DNA of 64,000 nucleotides from Plasmodium coatneyi (lineage: Eukaryota; Apicomplexa; Aconoidasida; Haemosporida; Plasmodiidae), in the NCBI RefSeq assembly GCF_001680005.1, contig NC_033561.1, positions 62,001-126,000 on the forward strand. The letters are read 5' to 3'. How positions within the stretch are numbered: the stretch's first letter is position 1; each line of letters opens with the position of its first letter. The position numbers and the translations under genes were made by a program. The notes beneath the pieces are model-generated. The model was not told where the DNA came from. It ran no database searches and was given only the letters and a program-made list of their open reading frames with translations. This document shows positions 21,076 through 32,975 of this stretch, piece after piece.

Positions 21076-23328
21076 TTATCTAATATATGGAACAGAATAT
21101 TCTGTTGCAGTTTCTGTTAGGTTGGTTCTTGAATATGTTTCTGTAGAAGTGTTGTCGTCGTCGTCTGTCAAGGTATTTAATTCATGTCTGAATGTTGATC
21201 TTTTCTTTCTTCTGCTTCCGCTCCTGCTTCCATTTCCAGAGTGATTATGCTTCCTCAAGAAGAAAGGTTTATACTTGTAAAAAAGGAAAGCAAGAATTGT
21301 TGGTAATCCTACTGCAGCAAGTCCACCAGATACAGCAGGTACCACGGCACCATCAGAATCAGCGTGGTCGCCACCTTCTTTTCTGTGACTACCACCACCG
21401 TCACTCCCTCCTTTTCCTTCTCCACCACTGTGTCCATGAGCATCACCAAAACTGCCACTACTACCAGCTTGATTTGGGTTTGGACAGGGGGGACCTAGCT
21501 CGCAGGTCCCAGTGACTGCAGGTTTGGCAGCAACAGGTTTTGCTGCTGTAGCAGGTTTGACTGCTCTGGGGCATGTTAGTTGTTCTGGTAGTTCCTTCGG
21601 TTGTGAGTTGCACTTCTGAGTGTCTATATATTCTTCCCTAAATTTTTTACAATATTCATTCGTAGTAGTCCCACAGGCACCACATGACAATGTATATCCT
21701 TGCTGAGCACTCCAATCACCTACCTTGTGGCTTGGATCAATGACATGTCCATTACAATTCGGTTTACTCTTTAAAGCTTTAATGTTATATTCATAGTCAA
21801 AAAAATTTTTAAAAGCTTTGCATTTATATTCCATAATATCAGGGTATATATTAATGCAGTCCCTTTGGTGCTGACCCTCTTCCCATTGGAATGTCTTCAA
21901 TTCTTTGTAAATGTCGTTCATGACCGTCCCAAAAGTTCCATCTGTCTTCAATTTGTCCCATATTTTATGACCAATCCAGAAGAACAAAAAATAACAAGGT
22001 GTATTATCATCATCGGACGACTTATTTTTTTCATTCATCCAACATGCGTAACAGAAGTTCTGTAGAATTTCATTGGCAAAACCCTCAGGAATGTCCTTGT
22101 ACTTCTTCAATATTTGCTCCAGTTTCTTCACTATTCCCTGCTCCTTATTTTGTCCTTCATAAAGTACTTCGCACCCTAGTGGTGCGTTGAATAGAGAATA
22201 TACTCCTTCTGAAGGCAACATGCTTGAATATCCACCCTACAAAATGTGTAATTAAAGGAGAAAATATAGAATACATATGGACACACTCCTATTTGCCCCT
22301 TACATATACACATATACATACATATATACATATATATACACATATACATATGTATATATATATGTATATAGAGCATTATATGGGTTCACTATTAAAATGT
22401 CTATTTTGAATATGCATTTGGAACATGTACTTTGAATATAAAATGTCTGCTTTGGACATATATATATATATATAAACTAACGGCCACTTCTTCTGCTACT
22501 GCTGCCAAGGAGGTAAAATTTTCCATATGTTTAGTTACACATTGCGATTTTAATTTATTTGGATGTTTGTCACTATTAAGTATTTTGTCAATTTGTATAC
22601 AGTACGCATCATGGCTCTCCCGAGAACAGAATTTATATATTTCTTCATAGTGCGTAATAACTCCGTCCAAATACTTGGCATATTTTCCCCCACAGCCGCC
22701 TTTGGTACCCTTTACGTAATCTTCTATAGTTCCATGGTTGTTCCAGTAGTCGAATACTGCTTTTCTCCGGTCGAAAATGGATTTACTGTTGCTGTGCTCT
22801 ACTCTGCCACATTTCTCATCGGGGGATAACGTTCCCAATTTTCCGTATATATCTCTCATAGCTCTTCCGAATTGTGTTTTATCTTCTAATTTCTCATATA
22901 CTGTTTTCCCTATCCAAAAATACAGGAAATCACACCATTCACCCTTGAGTTGTTCACTTTTCTCCTGTTGTGATGCATAATACCAGGCACTTGCAATCTT
23001 ATCCGTACATTTATATTTATCATGATAGGCACTCAATGCTTTCAATACTTTATTCACTTCCACAGCGACAAGAGGTTTAGTGGTGTATGTTTCCCAGTTC
23101 AGGTCGAAAGCTCCATACACTTGATATGAAGGTAATGCATTCATGCATGCATCCTACAAAAATATAACAATTAACGTAGAATATATATTTTATTCCTCAG
23201 TTTTTTCTCATTTGAATTTGCTATATTACACGTGGAACATTATATGTGCACATATTACTTTGTATATACACATTTTTTTTACAAAATAGTGGAAATTAAT
23301 TGCCTTATTCATTTACCATTTTTACCAT
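21076..23328 (-). CDS. KIR-F, two-ectodomain KIR with CD99-like stalk and fused TM-tail exon
   Basis: Exons 23328-23317, 23153-22482 and 22236-21076, phase 0, giving about 614 aa. Exon 1 probably encodes MVKM (donor GTAAAT). Exon 2 is PIR domain 1 (NALPSYQVYGAF, CDFLYFWIGK, VFDYWNNH) with no TM; it ends EEVA at a GTTAGT donor. Exon 3 is PIR domain 2 (GGYSSMLPSEGVY, CYFLFFWIGH, FFDYEYN), a stalk, one TM and the tail in one exon: FLFYK runs straight into YKPFFLRKH, where other KIRs have an intron. The stalk holds GGEGKGGSDGGGSHRKEG, which matches host CD99 as I recall it. The tail ends ATEYSVPYIR without the NIxY block. Two separate broken genes is the alternative, but phases and missing parts fit one gene. 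Confidence 0.85.
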
Positions 23329-23699
23329 TTGTGTTTTTAGGTATGTAATTCCTTTATATACAATGATTTTTTGTATTAAAAATGTACCCTGTTTCTTCCT
23401 ATATATTTTAATATATAATAAATAATTCAAGAATTGTGCACATTCCACAATTACCACTAATGAATAGTTACTATATTTTTACCTTCCCCCAGTTGTGCGT
23501 GCATATTTTCATGCTGGACCAAAAAAAAATGTGTCAACATATATATTTTTATGCTTAATTGTTTTTTTTTTTATATAAAAAATTAATCAAATAACTTTTA
23601 ACAAGCATTGTGTAGTACACATATATATATGTACATATATATATATATCTACATATATTTATATATATATACATAGTACCCCATCTCCTTCCCCTTTTT

Positions 23700-23825
23700 C
23701 ATGGATGATCATTTTAATAACAAAAATATATTATCATTTTAATAACAAAAACAAGTTTTCATTTTAATAACAAAAATAAGTTTTCATTTTAGTAACAAAA
23801 ATATGTTTTCATTTAATAATAATAA
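23700..23825. repeat. Tandem repeat, about 25-bp units, five copies
   Basis: Units contain TTTTCATTTTAATAACAAAAA. They lie about 400 bp upstream of the KIR-F start. Confidence 0.85.
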
Positions 23826-23897
23826 GAATTTTTTCCTTCCTTTCCCATACATATTTTTTTTTTTTTTTTATGAATATATATACAAATAAGGAACTCA

Positions 23898-23898
23898 C

Positions 23899-23943
<45 letters not shown>
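23898..23943. repeat. AT dinucleotide microsatellite
   Basis: Over 20 uninterrupted AT units. Confidence 0.95.
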
Positions 23944-23946
<3 letters not shown>

Positions 23947-24276
23947 AATGGTGTGTGTGTACATATGATATATTATATATGTACCTATTTGTGAGCTGTT
24001 CGCCTTTTTCCTTACATATAAGTGCACATATGTATGTTATATATGTATATATTTTGTGTGAGTACTTCCCACCCATTCATGAATGGAATTTGTGTACAGA
24101 ATTTATGTGAACAAACAAAATTTTTGTATAACTAATAGCAACATATTTGTTCCTTCTTTTATTTATTTATTATATATATATATATGTGTGGAATATTATA
24201 ACCTTACTGTAGTTATAGACAAGGCAAGAGATGGACATTGCGTACACTAATAATAATTTCTTAGAGTGGAACAATT

Positions 24277-25519
24277 TTACATATTTTGATAACCTATATT
24301 ATTTCTTTGTCCCCCTTGATGTTCTGCACTACTTGCTCTTCTAGATGTGGTAGTAGTGTATGGAGCAGAAGAATATACTGTTGTAGAATCGTCCAGTGTG
24401 GAACTCTTTTCCGATGCGTCGATCGTGGAGCCGCCCGTTGTAGAATCTTCCATTAGGATGTCTAAGTTCCGTTCTGATGATCTTTTTCTTGTGCTTCTTC
24501 CTCTAAGTTTCTTGCGGAATAAATTAGGTAGAAAATTATACTAAAAAGGAAAGGAAGGGGTAAATACATATATACACATATATACATATATATACATATA
24601 TATATGCACCTACATATGTATATATATATATATATAGCTCTATGATAATTGTTGTACTTACCTTATATAAAACGAACATTACTGCAGGAAATCCTATTGC
24701 GGCAAGTCCACCAGCAGCAGACACAGCAGCAGGGGCGACACTACCACCCTCCTGTGGTGATGATGAATGAAGTGCTGGCGTTGGTTCTGTTAATTCAGGA
24801 ATTGCTGAAGATAGCTGTGTTAAGCAACTAAGCACATCTGCTCCGTCCTCCTCGTTCTCTGTAATGTCCTCCCCATTCGTTATTCCATTTTGCAAATTTG
24901 GTGGCTTTGGGATTTTACTATCCTTCAACTTGTTCCAAAATGTGTTACAGTAATAATCGATACCCTTCCCACAGTTTGCTTCTACCTGCTTATGAGCGTC
25001 TTCAACATCCTTTAGGTAGTCATCATATTTCCCTTTACAGGAACACTCAGTGGTTGTGCAAATCTTCAACTCTTTCAATATAGTTCTATAATCGTAATAA
25101 TAATCAAATAACTGTTTCCTTTGCTTGAAGATTTCCGTGTCAACAGTATCTTGCATAGATATGTAAGTACATTGGACGTCGGAGTCTTCCAATTTACTGT
25201 AGATTTGTTGCATAATAGTCTTAAATGAACTCCATGTATTCAAGCGATCACATAATGTACCTCCTAACCAGTAGTAAAAGAAGTTACAAATTGCTGAACA
25301 GGATGGTTTCTCCCTAAGCACTGTTGATACATTACACCAGCTTTTCGTAATTTCTTTGGCATATACTTCCTCATCGTCCCAGGAGTGCCTTAATTTACCT
25401 TTCAAAATACTCCCTACTTCTGTTGTCCATGAACTGCTATTTGTACATGTATGTTTGCCATTTTTTCCTAATGCTGCATATATTTTTTGTGAAGGTAATT
25501 TATCCACACTACACTGTTT
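24277..25519 (-). CDS. KIR-H, pir-superfamily variant antigen
   Basis: Exon 2 25519-24662 (286 codons) and exon 3 24540-24277 (88 codons with stop). Exon 2 opens KQCSVDKLPSQKIYAALG and carries CNFFYYWLGG and LFDYYYDYRTI. The stalk has HSSSPQEGGSVAP before a TM ending MFVLYK (donor GTAAGT). Exon 3 opens YNFLPNLFRKK and ends NNIGYQNM. It is a close paralogue of KIR-N and KIR-P (shared LPSxKIY start, TTEI/KDIE region and HSSS-EGG stalk). Exon 1 is not secure: the ATG at 25677 aligns with exon 1 of KIR-P, but ATAATA stands where KIR-P has GTAATA. Confidence 0.9.
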
Positions 25520-27282
25520 CTATAAATGTGGAATTGTTGGTGGAATATGTATAAATGTATGCATTTCTTACATTTTCCATTACAATACACTCAATAGAAG
25601 CAATATTATGTACATATGAATACACCTATTTTATGGAGCAAATAAATTGTATTATCGTTGTCACCATTGTTCCGGTTACTGTTCATATGTGCACATAACT
25701 TTACACAATAAATTTTGTACTGTAATGTGTTGTTCATATTTCCGTAATGAACACATGTATGGGAATTATTGTATATTATAGAAATGATTATGAACAAGCA
25801 CACATATATGCAAATTTATCAAATTTTTTTAATTCTTTACTTCCTCTTTCTAATAGTTCATATTTTTTTCAATTTCCTTAAGGAAATATTGCTCTAAAAT
25901 ATTTATATATATATACCATCAAAATGGTCACACACATATATATATATATAATTTAGGCCAACAGCAGAATTGGGAAAATCACCACCACTACCATCAAGGA
26001 AAGTAAAATGAAATAAAAAGCGGAAAAAAAAATGAAAAAAAAAAAGAAGAAAGGAAAGAAAAAAGTAATAAGAAAAAAGGAGGGGGACAAAATTTCTCTC
26101 CTTCCCAGTTAAGAATTTCAATATGTATTATTAATTTGGGTCCCACTATTATTAGAAGGAATTATTAAGAACCTTTTAACGTATATATAGTGCAGTCAAC
26201 ATACATACAAAATACTCTTTCCCCCGCACCCTTTTTTTTTTCGAATGTGCATATTTATACATATGTTATAGAAAACGTGTATTTATGACGCAAAATGTGA
26301 AGGAATATAATACACAGGAACTATATTCATTATGTACTAAGAAAAGAATGTATACATATTTCCGTGGTAATATTTTGTAGTATATCCTTCTTCTTCTTCT
26401 TCTTTTTTATTTATGATCACTTAGGAATAATGATTCCCTCCTTTTCTTTTTTTTGTTGTTGTTTTGTGTATTAAATTGTTTAGATGATCATGTGTAATTA
26501 ATATATGCGCAGAAAAAAAATTTTTTTTCCCTATTTTATTTTGATTTGGTTTAGGGATAAATTTCTTCTTTTATTGAAGGATCCAAAATGTGTTTATTCA
26601 CTTTTTTTTTTTTTTTCGTGCTTATATCATAAATACAGTGCACACAACTCACGCATGCATTGAATATGTGTATATTATATACTACCATTTTGAGCACTTT
26701 CACTCCTTCTTCCGTCCTTTTGCAATGTAGATTATACTCTATATATTTATTTTATTTATTTTTTTTTTTCCTTTTTTACTTTTATATATAAATAATTATC
26801 GCATTCTACACACACAATATTACGCATATATATATGCATATACATTTTTTAAAATAATTTTTTCTTCCTGCTTTGCGTATATTCTATAAGTTCATTATTA
26901 AGGGGGGAGGTAATGTATTTATAACATTACATACGTTATTTATAATATTCGGGGGGGAGAAAGGGAAGGAACATTGCATATTGTGTAGTTCATAGGGAGG
27001 GACATCACATACACTAATTATATAATTAATACGAAGAGCAGGAAGGAACAACATTCTCTCCTCCCGTTCGTTGCTGTTACATTCATGCAATGTTACATTC
27101 CAAATGTGTTACATTCCACACAGATGTGTATGTGTTGTGTTCAACATTCCACACAGATGTGTATGTGTTGTGTTCAACATTCAACACACAATGTGAATGT
27201 TGTTGCGTTGTTGTTACATATAGGATGTGTGTTGTGTTGTTGTTGTTTTTTGTTCGTTATAATCTAAGGAAGAAGATGTTGT
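25520..27282. other. Intergenic between KIR-H and KIR-I
   Basis: Contains the possible exon 1 of KIR-H (25677). A copy of SICAvar-like 3' flank lies at about 26455-26600, and two 33-bp repeats (ACATTCCACACAGATGTG) at about 27110-27185. No further gene supported. Confidence 0.6.
26455..26600 (+). repeat. Solo SICAvar-type 3' flank
   Basis: Matches the SICAvar 3' flank at 20460-20595: ATTAAATTGTTTA, CATGTGTAATTAATAT, TATTTTGATTTG and AAATTTCTTCTTTTATTG in the same order. No SICAvar coding sequence is attached. Confidence 0.7.
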
Positions 27283-28755
27283 TCATCTAGATGATGGTAT
27301 ACTAGTATTGGTGGTTGTGGTGTATGGGACAGAATATAACGTAGCAGAATCACTTTCTGTTCCATCATCATCTACTATTGTGGATGTGTCTTCTGTTGTT
27401 CGCAGGCCTGTTGTGGAAGAATCTTCTGTTAATGTGTCGAATTCGTGTTCAATTGTTCTTTTTCTTCCATTTTTTGCTCTTCCTTTTCTATTAGAAGAAT
27501 TACTTCTCAATCCAGAAAATAAATTGGAATACTAATAAAAGGAAAGATAAAAAGGGCAGGGGGGGGAAGGAAGTGGAGTAAGAAATGATGGAAACATATG
27601 TGTATGTATTGTGTGTGTATATATTATTCTATTGTTACATATATATAATATGTATTAGTAATTATGTAAGTACTTACTTTATATAGGAAAAATCCAACTG
27701 CTGGAAGAGCTGTTAATACAACAGCAGGAGGAATAATGGTGGTGGAAAGGGATTGTGGTGAACTTGCTTCTACAGCATCTTTTCCAGCCTTTCCTGCTGC
27801 AGAAGCAGCAGCTGCCGCTGGAGTACCAGCACCAGCAATACCACCTACACCTGGAATTTCTGCAGGACCTACATCACCTTTTGGTCCATGATCACCTCCA
27901 TCTGGATTTAAGGTTGCTTCAAGTACTGTAGTTTTTAGTTCCCCTACTGTTCTACATATCAAGTCGGTTGGTTCTGAAATTTTGCTCTCTTGAAACTTTG
28001 CCTTAAATTTTGTACAATAGGAACTTCCCTCATTGTTAGTAACACACATACTTACTAATTTTCCATATGCATCTTGAGCTCCCTTCATGTATTTGCTGAA
28101 TTCCCCATTACAGTAATCTGAACTAGCGTCCAATTTTCCACTTAAAGCACTGTAGTTATACTGGTAATCGAACAGTTTTTTTGCCCGTTCGAAAATGTCT
28201 TTACTGATATCAGGGTATTTATTAATGTACTTAACTTCCTTTTCGTCCCTGCGTAACTTCTCGTAAATTTTCCCCATTATATCTGCAAAATCTTGACCTG
28301 CAAGTAAATTACCCTTTACTTTGTCCCCTAACCAATAATAGAAGAAATCCCAGGGGTCATAGTCGAGTGATTGCTTTTGCCCGTCTTGCCACATTATATG
28401 TGCACTGCACCATCCTCTTGCAATTTCCTCTGCCAATGTGTTACCAGGTTTTATTCCTAGTACATCTACTGCCCCATATATCGTGTTCTTCAGAGTTTGT
28501 CCGTATTTCGGTATGCCTGATCTTTGGCACCATGCTACCTTCTGCCCTATTCTATGGTATATTTTCTGTGAAGGTAATCGAAGTGAATCGCCACCCTAAA
28601 AATATATAATTGGGAAATTATATATATGTTCACTCCTCCTAAATTAATTGTGTTATGCACATAAAATATTATGTACACATAATTTATATAATTGTTTATG
28701 TTAGACGATGAAACAAACAAATCCCTTCAGTGTTGTTCCTTACCCTTCCACTCAT
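27283..28755 (-). CDS. KIR-I, KIR with collagen/elastin-like stalk
   Basis: Exons 28755-28744, 28595-27678 and 27531-27283, phase 0, giving about 392 aa. Exon 1 encodes MSGR with a GTAAGG donor. Exon 2 opens GGDSLRLPSQKIYHRIG and stays open through WDFFYYWLGDKV and LFDYQYNYSAL. The stalk is unusual: GDHGPKGDVGPAEIPGVGG, then an Ala-rich run ending AAGKAGK. The TM ends FFLYK (donor GTAAGT). Exon 3 opens YSNLFSGLRSN and ends soon after ATLYSVPY, lacking the terminal NIxY block. The first 53 codons of exon 2 lie upstream of the longest ATG frame but are fully open and conserved. Confidence 0.92.
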
Positions 28756-31373
28756 GGTTTTATGTATACTTTCGCCTATACAGAATCAAATTTCTATTGA
28801 AGTTCTTTTCTACTTATTCATAACTGTTATATATGTGTGTGAGATTTTTTCACTTATAATTTTTGAGTTTATGTGCAAATATTTTTTCCTTACAATTCCT
28901 TATCAATTTCATTTGGACTATTTTTCAGTAGTGTAAATATATGGAATTTTTTTACTCTCCTTATTTAAATATTTCAATATATATCATTTTTTCCCCTTCC
29001 TCCATTAAATATAACTTATGGTAATATTAAATTATATATATAAGTTACACATATTAGTTATATATGTGCAGTATATTAATTCTTGAGCACAATGACAATG
29101 ATGATAAGATTGGGAGGAAACGGTATGGCGTACATTCCACATTTATATTTACCCTATTCCGCCCCTTTTCCTTTTCTTTTTTACTTTAAATAGAAGCTAG
29201 AAATAACTTCCCCACTCTGTTCTATATATTTATTGTTGTATACTGTATTATTATAGCCTTTTTTTTTCCATAATATTTTTGTGTGTGATTTCCTCCTTCA
29301 TATATATATGACCCCCATAGGTTCCTCCTGTTTTTTTTAAATATTTGTTCGCTTCAATAAAGAACTTATATATGTATAATTCATACATAAGTACATAGAA
29401 GTAGGGTATATTATGGAACACTCTATTGCACTTTATTCCTCGTGTTTTAAATATTTAATTGGGGCCAGTTCACCATCTTCAGAAGAGAAAGCAATATATG
29501 TGTTTCTCCATTACACTTTACTTCTATTGGTGTAGTACCTATAAATTGAGCATTCTACAAAAAAGAATATTATTAAATACTTATGTACACCTACCACAGA
29601 AGGTTCTTATTTGAATATAGTGCTGGCAAGATTAATGCAAAATAGATAAATTAATTACACTTTCCACGCCATCCACTGATTAAGAAATAGTACTATTTCA
29701 GTTATTCTAACTTAAAAAAAACTAAGGACAAAAATTATTTATGTTACCGTGATCTTGCCGGTACCTTCACCCCACTATGATACATACTAAAGAGCTATGT
29801 GTTCTATGTAACCCACTACAGCAGAATTACTCTATTATTCCCCACATTGTTCTACATGGTTCGACCCCCTTCAATACATTTTAACGTGGTTCTATACAGG
29901 AGAAAAATGACATGTTCCATAATTGCTCTAGTATTTTACTCTTCCTTACTACCCTTTCTTCCCTTGGATGGACAGTTAAGGTGCTTACAAATATATATTG
30001 TTTTATTTGAATGATGATATTCACGTATTAGTAGACAGCAATTGATGAATGTGTTCCCCCCTTATTATGAGGTATGCACACATTACTATGATGGGGAAAA
30101 ATATATGTATGTGTTCATAGATTGTCCAGAGTGCATAATGCAATACAATGCTGTGCAGTGAAGTACAATGAATAGAATAGCAGTTCTACATATGGACCAT
30201 GAGGATTGGTGTCTGCATATACATTACAATCATGGTATAATAGTATAAGGCGGGTATGTAGGTCGTATGGTGGTAGGTACGTTGTTAGGTGGGTTGTTAG
30301 GGGTTGTTGGTGGTAGATCGGTTGTTAGGGGTGCTAGGTGGAAGGAAGGTGGTAGGTGGTTGGTGGTGGCGTGGTAGGAAGGTTTTGTTAGGGTGGTGGT
30401 AGGAAGGTTTTGTTAGGGTGGTGGTAGGAAGGTTTTGTTAGGGTGGTGGTAGGTGGGTTGTTAAGTGGATGGTAGGTGAGTTGTTAGGTGGATGGTAGGT
30501 GGGTTGTTAGGTGGATGGTAGGTGGAAGGAAAGTAGGGGGTGCATATGCAACTTCCCTCTTTCTTAGGTGCTAATAGCAAGTTCCATATATTTTTCTTGA
30601 ATTTATGCATAGTAGCAATTATATATTTGTTGTTATTTTCCTCCATATGTTTCTATACATACATTTTTATATTCATATTTCAACCTATGAACATTTTTGT
30701 AGTTACGCCGACAGGTGTATATAGGAATATTATACTTATGGACTTATTCAAAGTAGAGAGTAATTATTCTACACACACATACATGTGTGTAGAAATTTGC
30801 ATATATATGTGTGTAGAATTTTTCATATATATATATAAGTTTGCAAATTGCAGAAAGGTTTGCGTTCCCCTTACCCCACCGCTCCCCTTTGAAAGTGTGT
30901 TTTCTTCTTCTTCCTTAAAAGTGTGTTTTCTCCCAAATATGTTTCCTTAAAAGTATGTTTCTTCTTCTTCCTCCTCTTCTTATAATAATATGAATGAAGA
31001 ATTGATTATATGAATAAACAGACAGTAAAGTTTTTCACACAAAAGTATGTGTGTATATTCCCCGTGGAACGAAATAATAAACTGATGTCATCATTAGCAT
31101 GAAAAATTTTGCATCTATACAAAACTTCAATAATATACAATTCAATAATATGAACAAACCCTGTAGCATATTCATAATATATACAACTTTGCACAAAAAG
31201 AGAGTGTTATATAGAGTTCCTATGTAAAAAAATGCATTAAAATTGTGATGTAATGTTAAAATTCTTCATAAAGAATGGAACAATTGCATTCCTTCCCTTC
31301 CATTCTTCAGGTTCTTCAGATTTGACTATGTTCGTGGTTCTTTGCTCCTTAAATTGGTATGTATGACCAAATG
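28756..31373. other. Large gene-free interval with G-rich repeats
   Basis: No supported gene in 2.6 kb. G-rich repeats at 30250-30540 (GGTGGGTTGTTAGG, GGTAGGAAGGTTTTGTTAGG) resemble those in KIR-D intron 2 and SICAvar introns. The rest is ordinary A/T-rich DNA. Confidence 0.65.
30250..30540 (+). repeat. G-rich telomere-like tandem repeats
   Basis: Three copies of a 29-bp unit (GTGGTGGTAGGAAGGTTTTG core) at about 30365-30460, then three of about 28 bp (TGGATGGTAGGTGGGTTG core) to about 30525. Confidence 0.85.
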
Positions 31374-32198
31374 CTACTTGTTATATTTTTTCTTCCCCTT
31401 AGTGTAATAAAATCCTAATACCACCCACAAATAGACTAATCCAATAATTAACTGAAATGTAAAGATAATTGCATTATATGATTCTGTGCCCCAAGAGAAG
31501 AAAAAATCTTTCATAAGGGAAATAACCGGTTCAATGGAACAGAGAACTAATGGATAAAAAACTGAGAGAATTAACACAGAACGTAATGAAAGTTTACTCA
31601 TAACCTTGGGACATAGTAATTTCCTCAATAATTCCTTGCGTCCGCTTTTCATTCTTTCATTTTTTGCTTCATTCCTCCCCTGTCGTGTCCCTCCTGATTG
31701 ATTATTGTTGCTGCTGTTGTTGTTGGTGGTGCATTTTAATTTTTTTCGTTCCTTCTTTTAATGTGACATTTTCCAGGGAACTACTACTAACATCAGAATA
31801 TAATTCATCGTGATCTGATGTTGAGGGTGGTATATCAGTTTGACGTGTTAATATTGTGCTAAAACTTCCATAGGAGTGGTGTTCATTATGCCTAGTTCCC
31901 CTACCACTATTATTACTTCCTCCTCCTTTCTTTGATGGTGTGCCTAATGCACGCACCTAAAAGAAAAGAAAAAATGTACATTTAGAATTTATATATTACG
32001 CAATTATTATATTAGAGAAGAAGAAATTTTTAATTTTCAACACACACACACCAAAAAAAAAAAAAAAAAATGAACCATAATAAGGATTATGCGCAAATTT
32101 TTAAAATGTAATAGTAATTGTCATACATAGTTCGGATATTGCCAACAGCAAATGACGAGAATAAAAATAAATAGGAGAAACTTCATGTGAAGCATCAT
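31374..32198 (-). pseudogene. Two-TM exported-protein gene, frameshifted
   Basis: Exon 1 32198-32127 encodes a 24-residue hydrophobic leader (MMLHMKFLLFIFILVICCW...) with a GTATGA donor. Exon 2 31956-31374 opens VRALGTPSKK after a TTTTCTTTTAG acceptor. Exon 2 is 583 nt, one over a multiple of three: a Ser/Asp-rich first half runs out of frame into Gln codons and a stop at the repeat near 31710. The second half (basic region, then two TM segments, SVLILSVFYPLVLCS and IIFTFQLIIGLVYLWVV) is open in the next frame. The likely shift point is an A7 run at 31740-31746. Layout matches the gene at 14.2 kb. Pseudogene or a homopolymer assembly error; a sequencing check decides. Confidence 0.75.
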
Positions 32199-32244
32199 TT
32201 TTGTCCTTTTTCTTTTTTTTTTTAAGGTAAAAAAAAAAAAGAAT

Positions 32245-32275
32245 GTTTAAAAAAAGGGTGATGTTTTTTTTTTCC
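32245..32275 (-). promoter_or_regulatory. Conserved upstream block of exported-protein genes (copy 2)
   Basis: Read on the minus strand: A-run, CATCACCC, T-run, TTTAAAC, about 50 bp before the ATG at 32198. Same arrangement as at 14154 and 52220. Confidence 0.55.
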
Positions 32276-32975
32276 TTCCTTTTTTTATATATTTAGTGAT
32301 TATGTGGTTATTTCCTTTTTCAAAGTGAAATGCGTATTACTTAGATTGCGTGCACATATGATGGAATGTTTCTAATGATGAATGTGTAAATAAACTTTTA
32401 TTTTTAAATTGTGAAATTAGAATGTACAATAACATAGATATGAAAATTTATGTAATATAATTTAAAATAATGACGAAAAAATTGATTTCATTTATTACAT
32501 TTCATATTGCTCTAAATTTTTTAGGTTCAAAGAAGTAGGAAGTGGGAGTGGTTCGTATTCTCCAGGGGAAGTGGCCCACACTACCCAATTATATGTCGCC
32601 CCCTTCTTCTTCTAACGGTGTAATAAATATGGAGCGAATTATGCACATTTTGCGTATTAAATTCATATGCATAAACTCAATTTTGCTCCTTCTATTTTAG
32701 ATACAATGGTGGATATAATGTATTTAATAGGTAGAAAGTTAGATTTTTTTTTTTGCATGTGCTTGAATGAATGGAATGGTGGAATTTTTTTTTTTTTTTT
32801 GGTTTTGTGTATTGTATGAAGGTGTTTAGACGTTCATGTGTAATCAATATGAGCCGGGAAAAAAAAAATTTTTTTTTTTGTATTGTTGTTGTTGTTGTGT
32901 TTGTTGTTTGTTTTGCTTGTTGCGTTTGTTGTAATTGTTGTTGTTGTTGTGTTCGTTCATTCATCTAGAAGATGA
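32276..32975. other. Interval between exported-protein gene and KIR-L
   Basis: About 32410-32530 resembles 52430-52560, which lies in the same position relative to the orphan exon at 52.1 kb. About 32800-32870 resembles the SICAvar 3' flank (CATGTGTAATCAATATGAG then an A/T run). A TTG-rich stretch at 32884-32950 directly precedes the KIR-L stop. No gene seen. Confidence 0.6.

Larger units (their letters stand above)
23329..24276. other. Intergenic between KIR-F and KIR-H
   Basis: Upstream of KIR-F. Contains a tandem repeat at 23700-23825 and an AT microsatellite at about 23898-23943. No gene seen. Confidence 0.65.

Noticed and set aside
20518..21120. 200-codon plus-strand frame ending in Lys/Glu
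   Set aside because: A/T-homopolymer composition between convergent genes, with overlapping open frames on both strands.
22401..23144. KIR-F first exon as a separate soluble KIR gene
   Set aside because: The downstream exon lacks its own start exon and phases and splice sites match; two other loci show the same split pattern.
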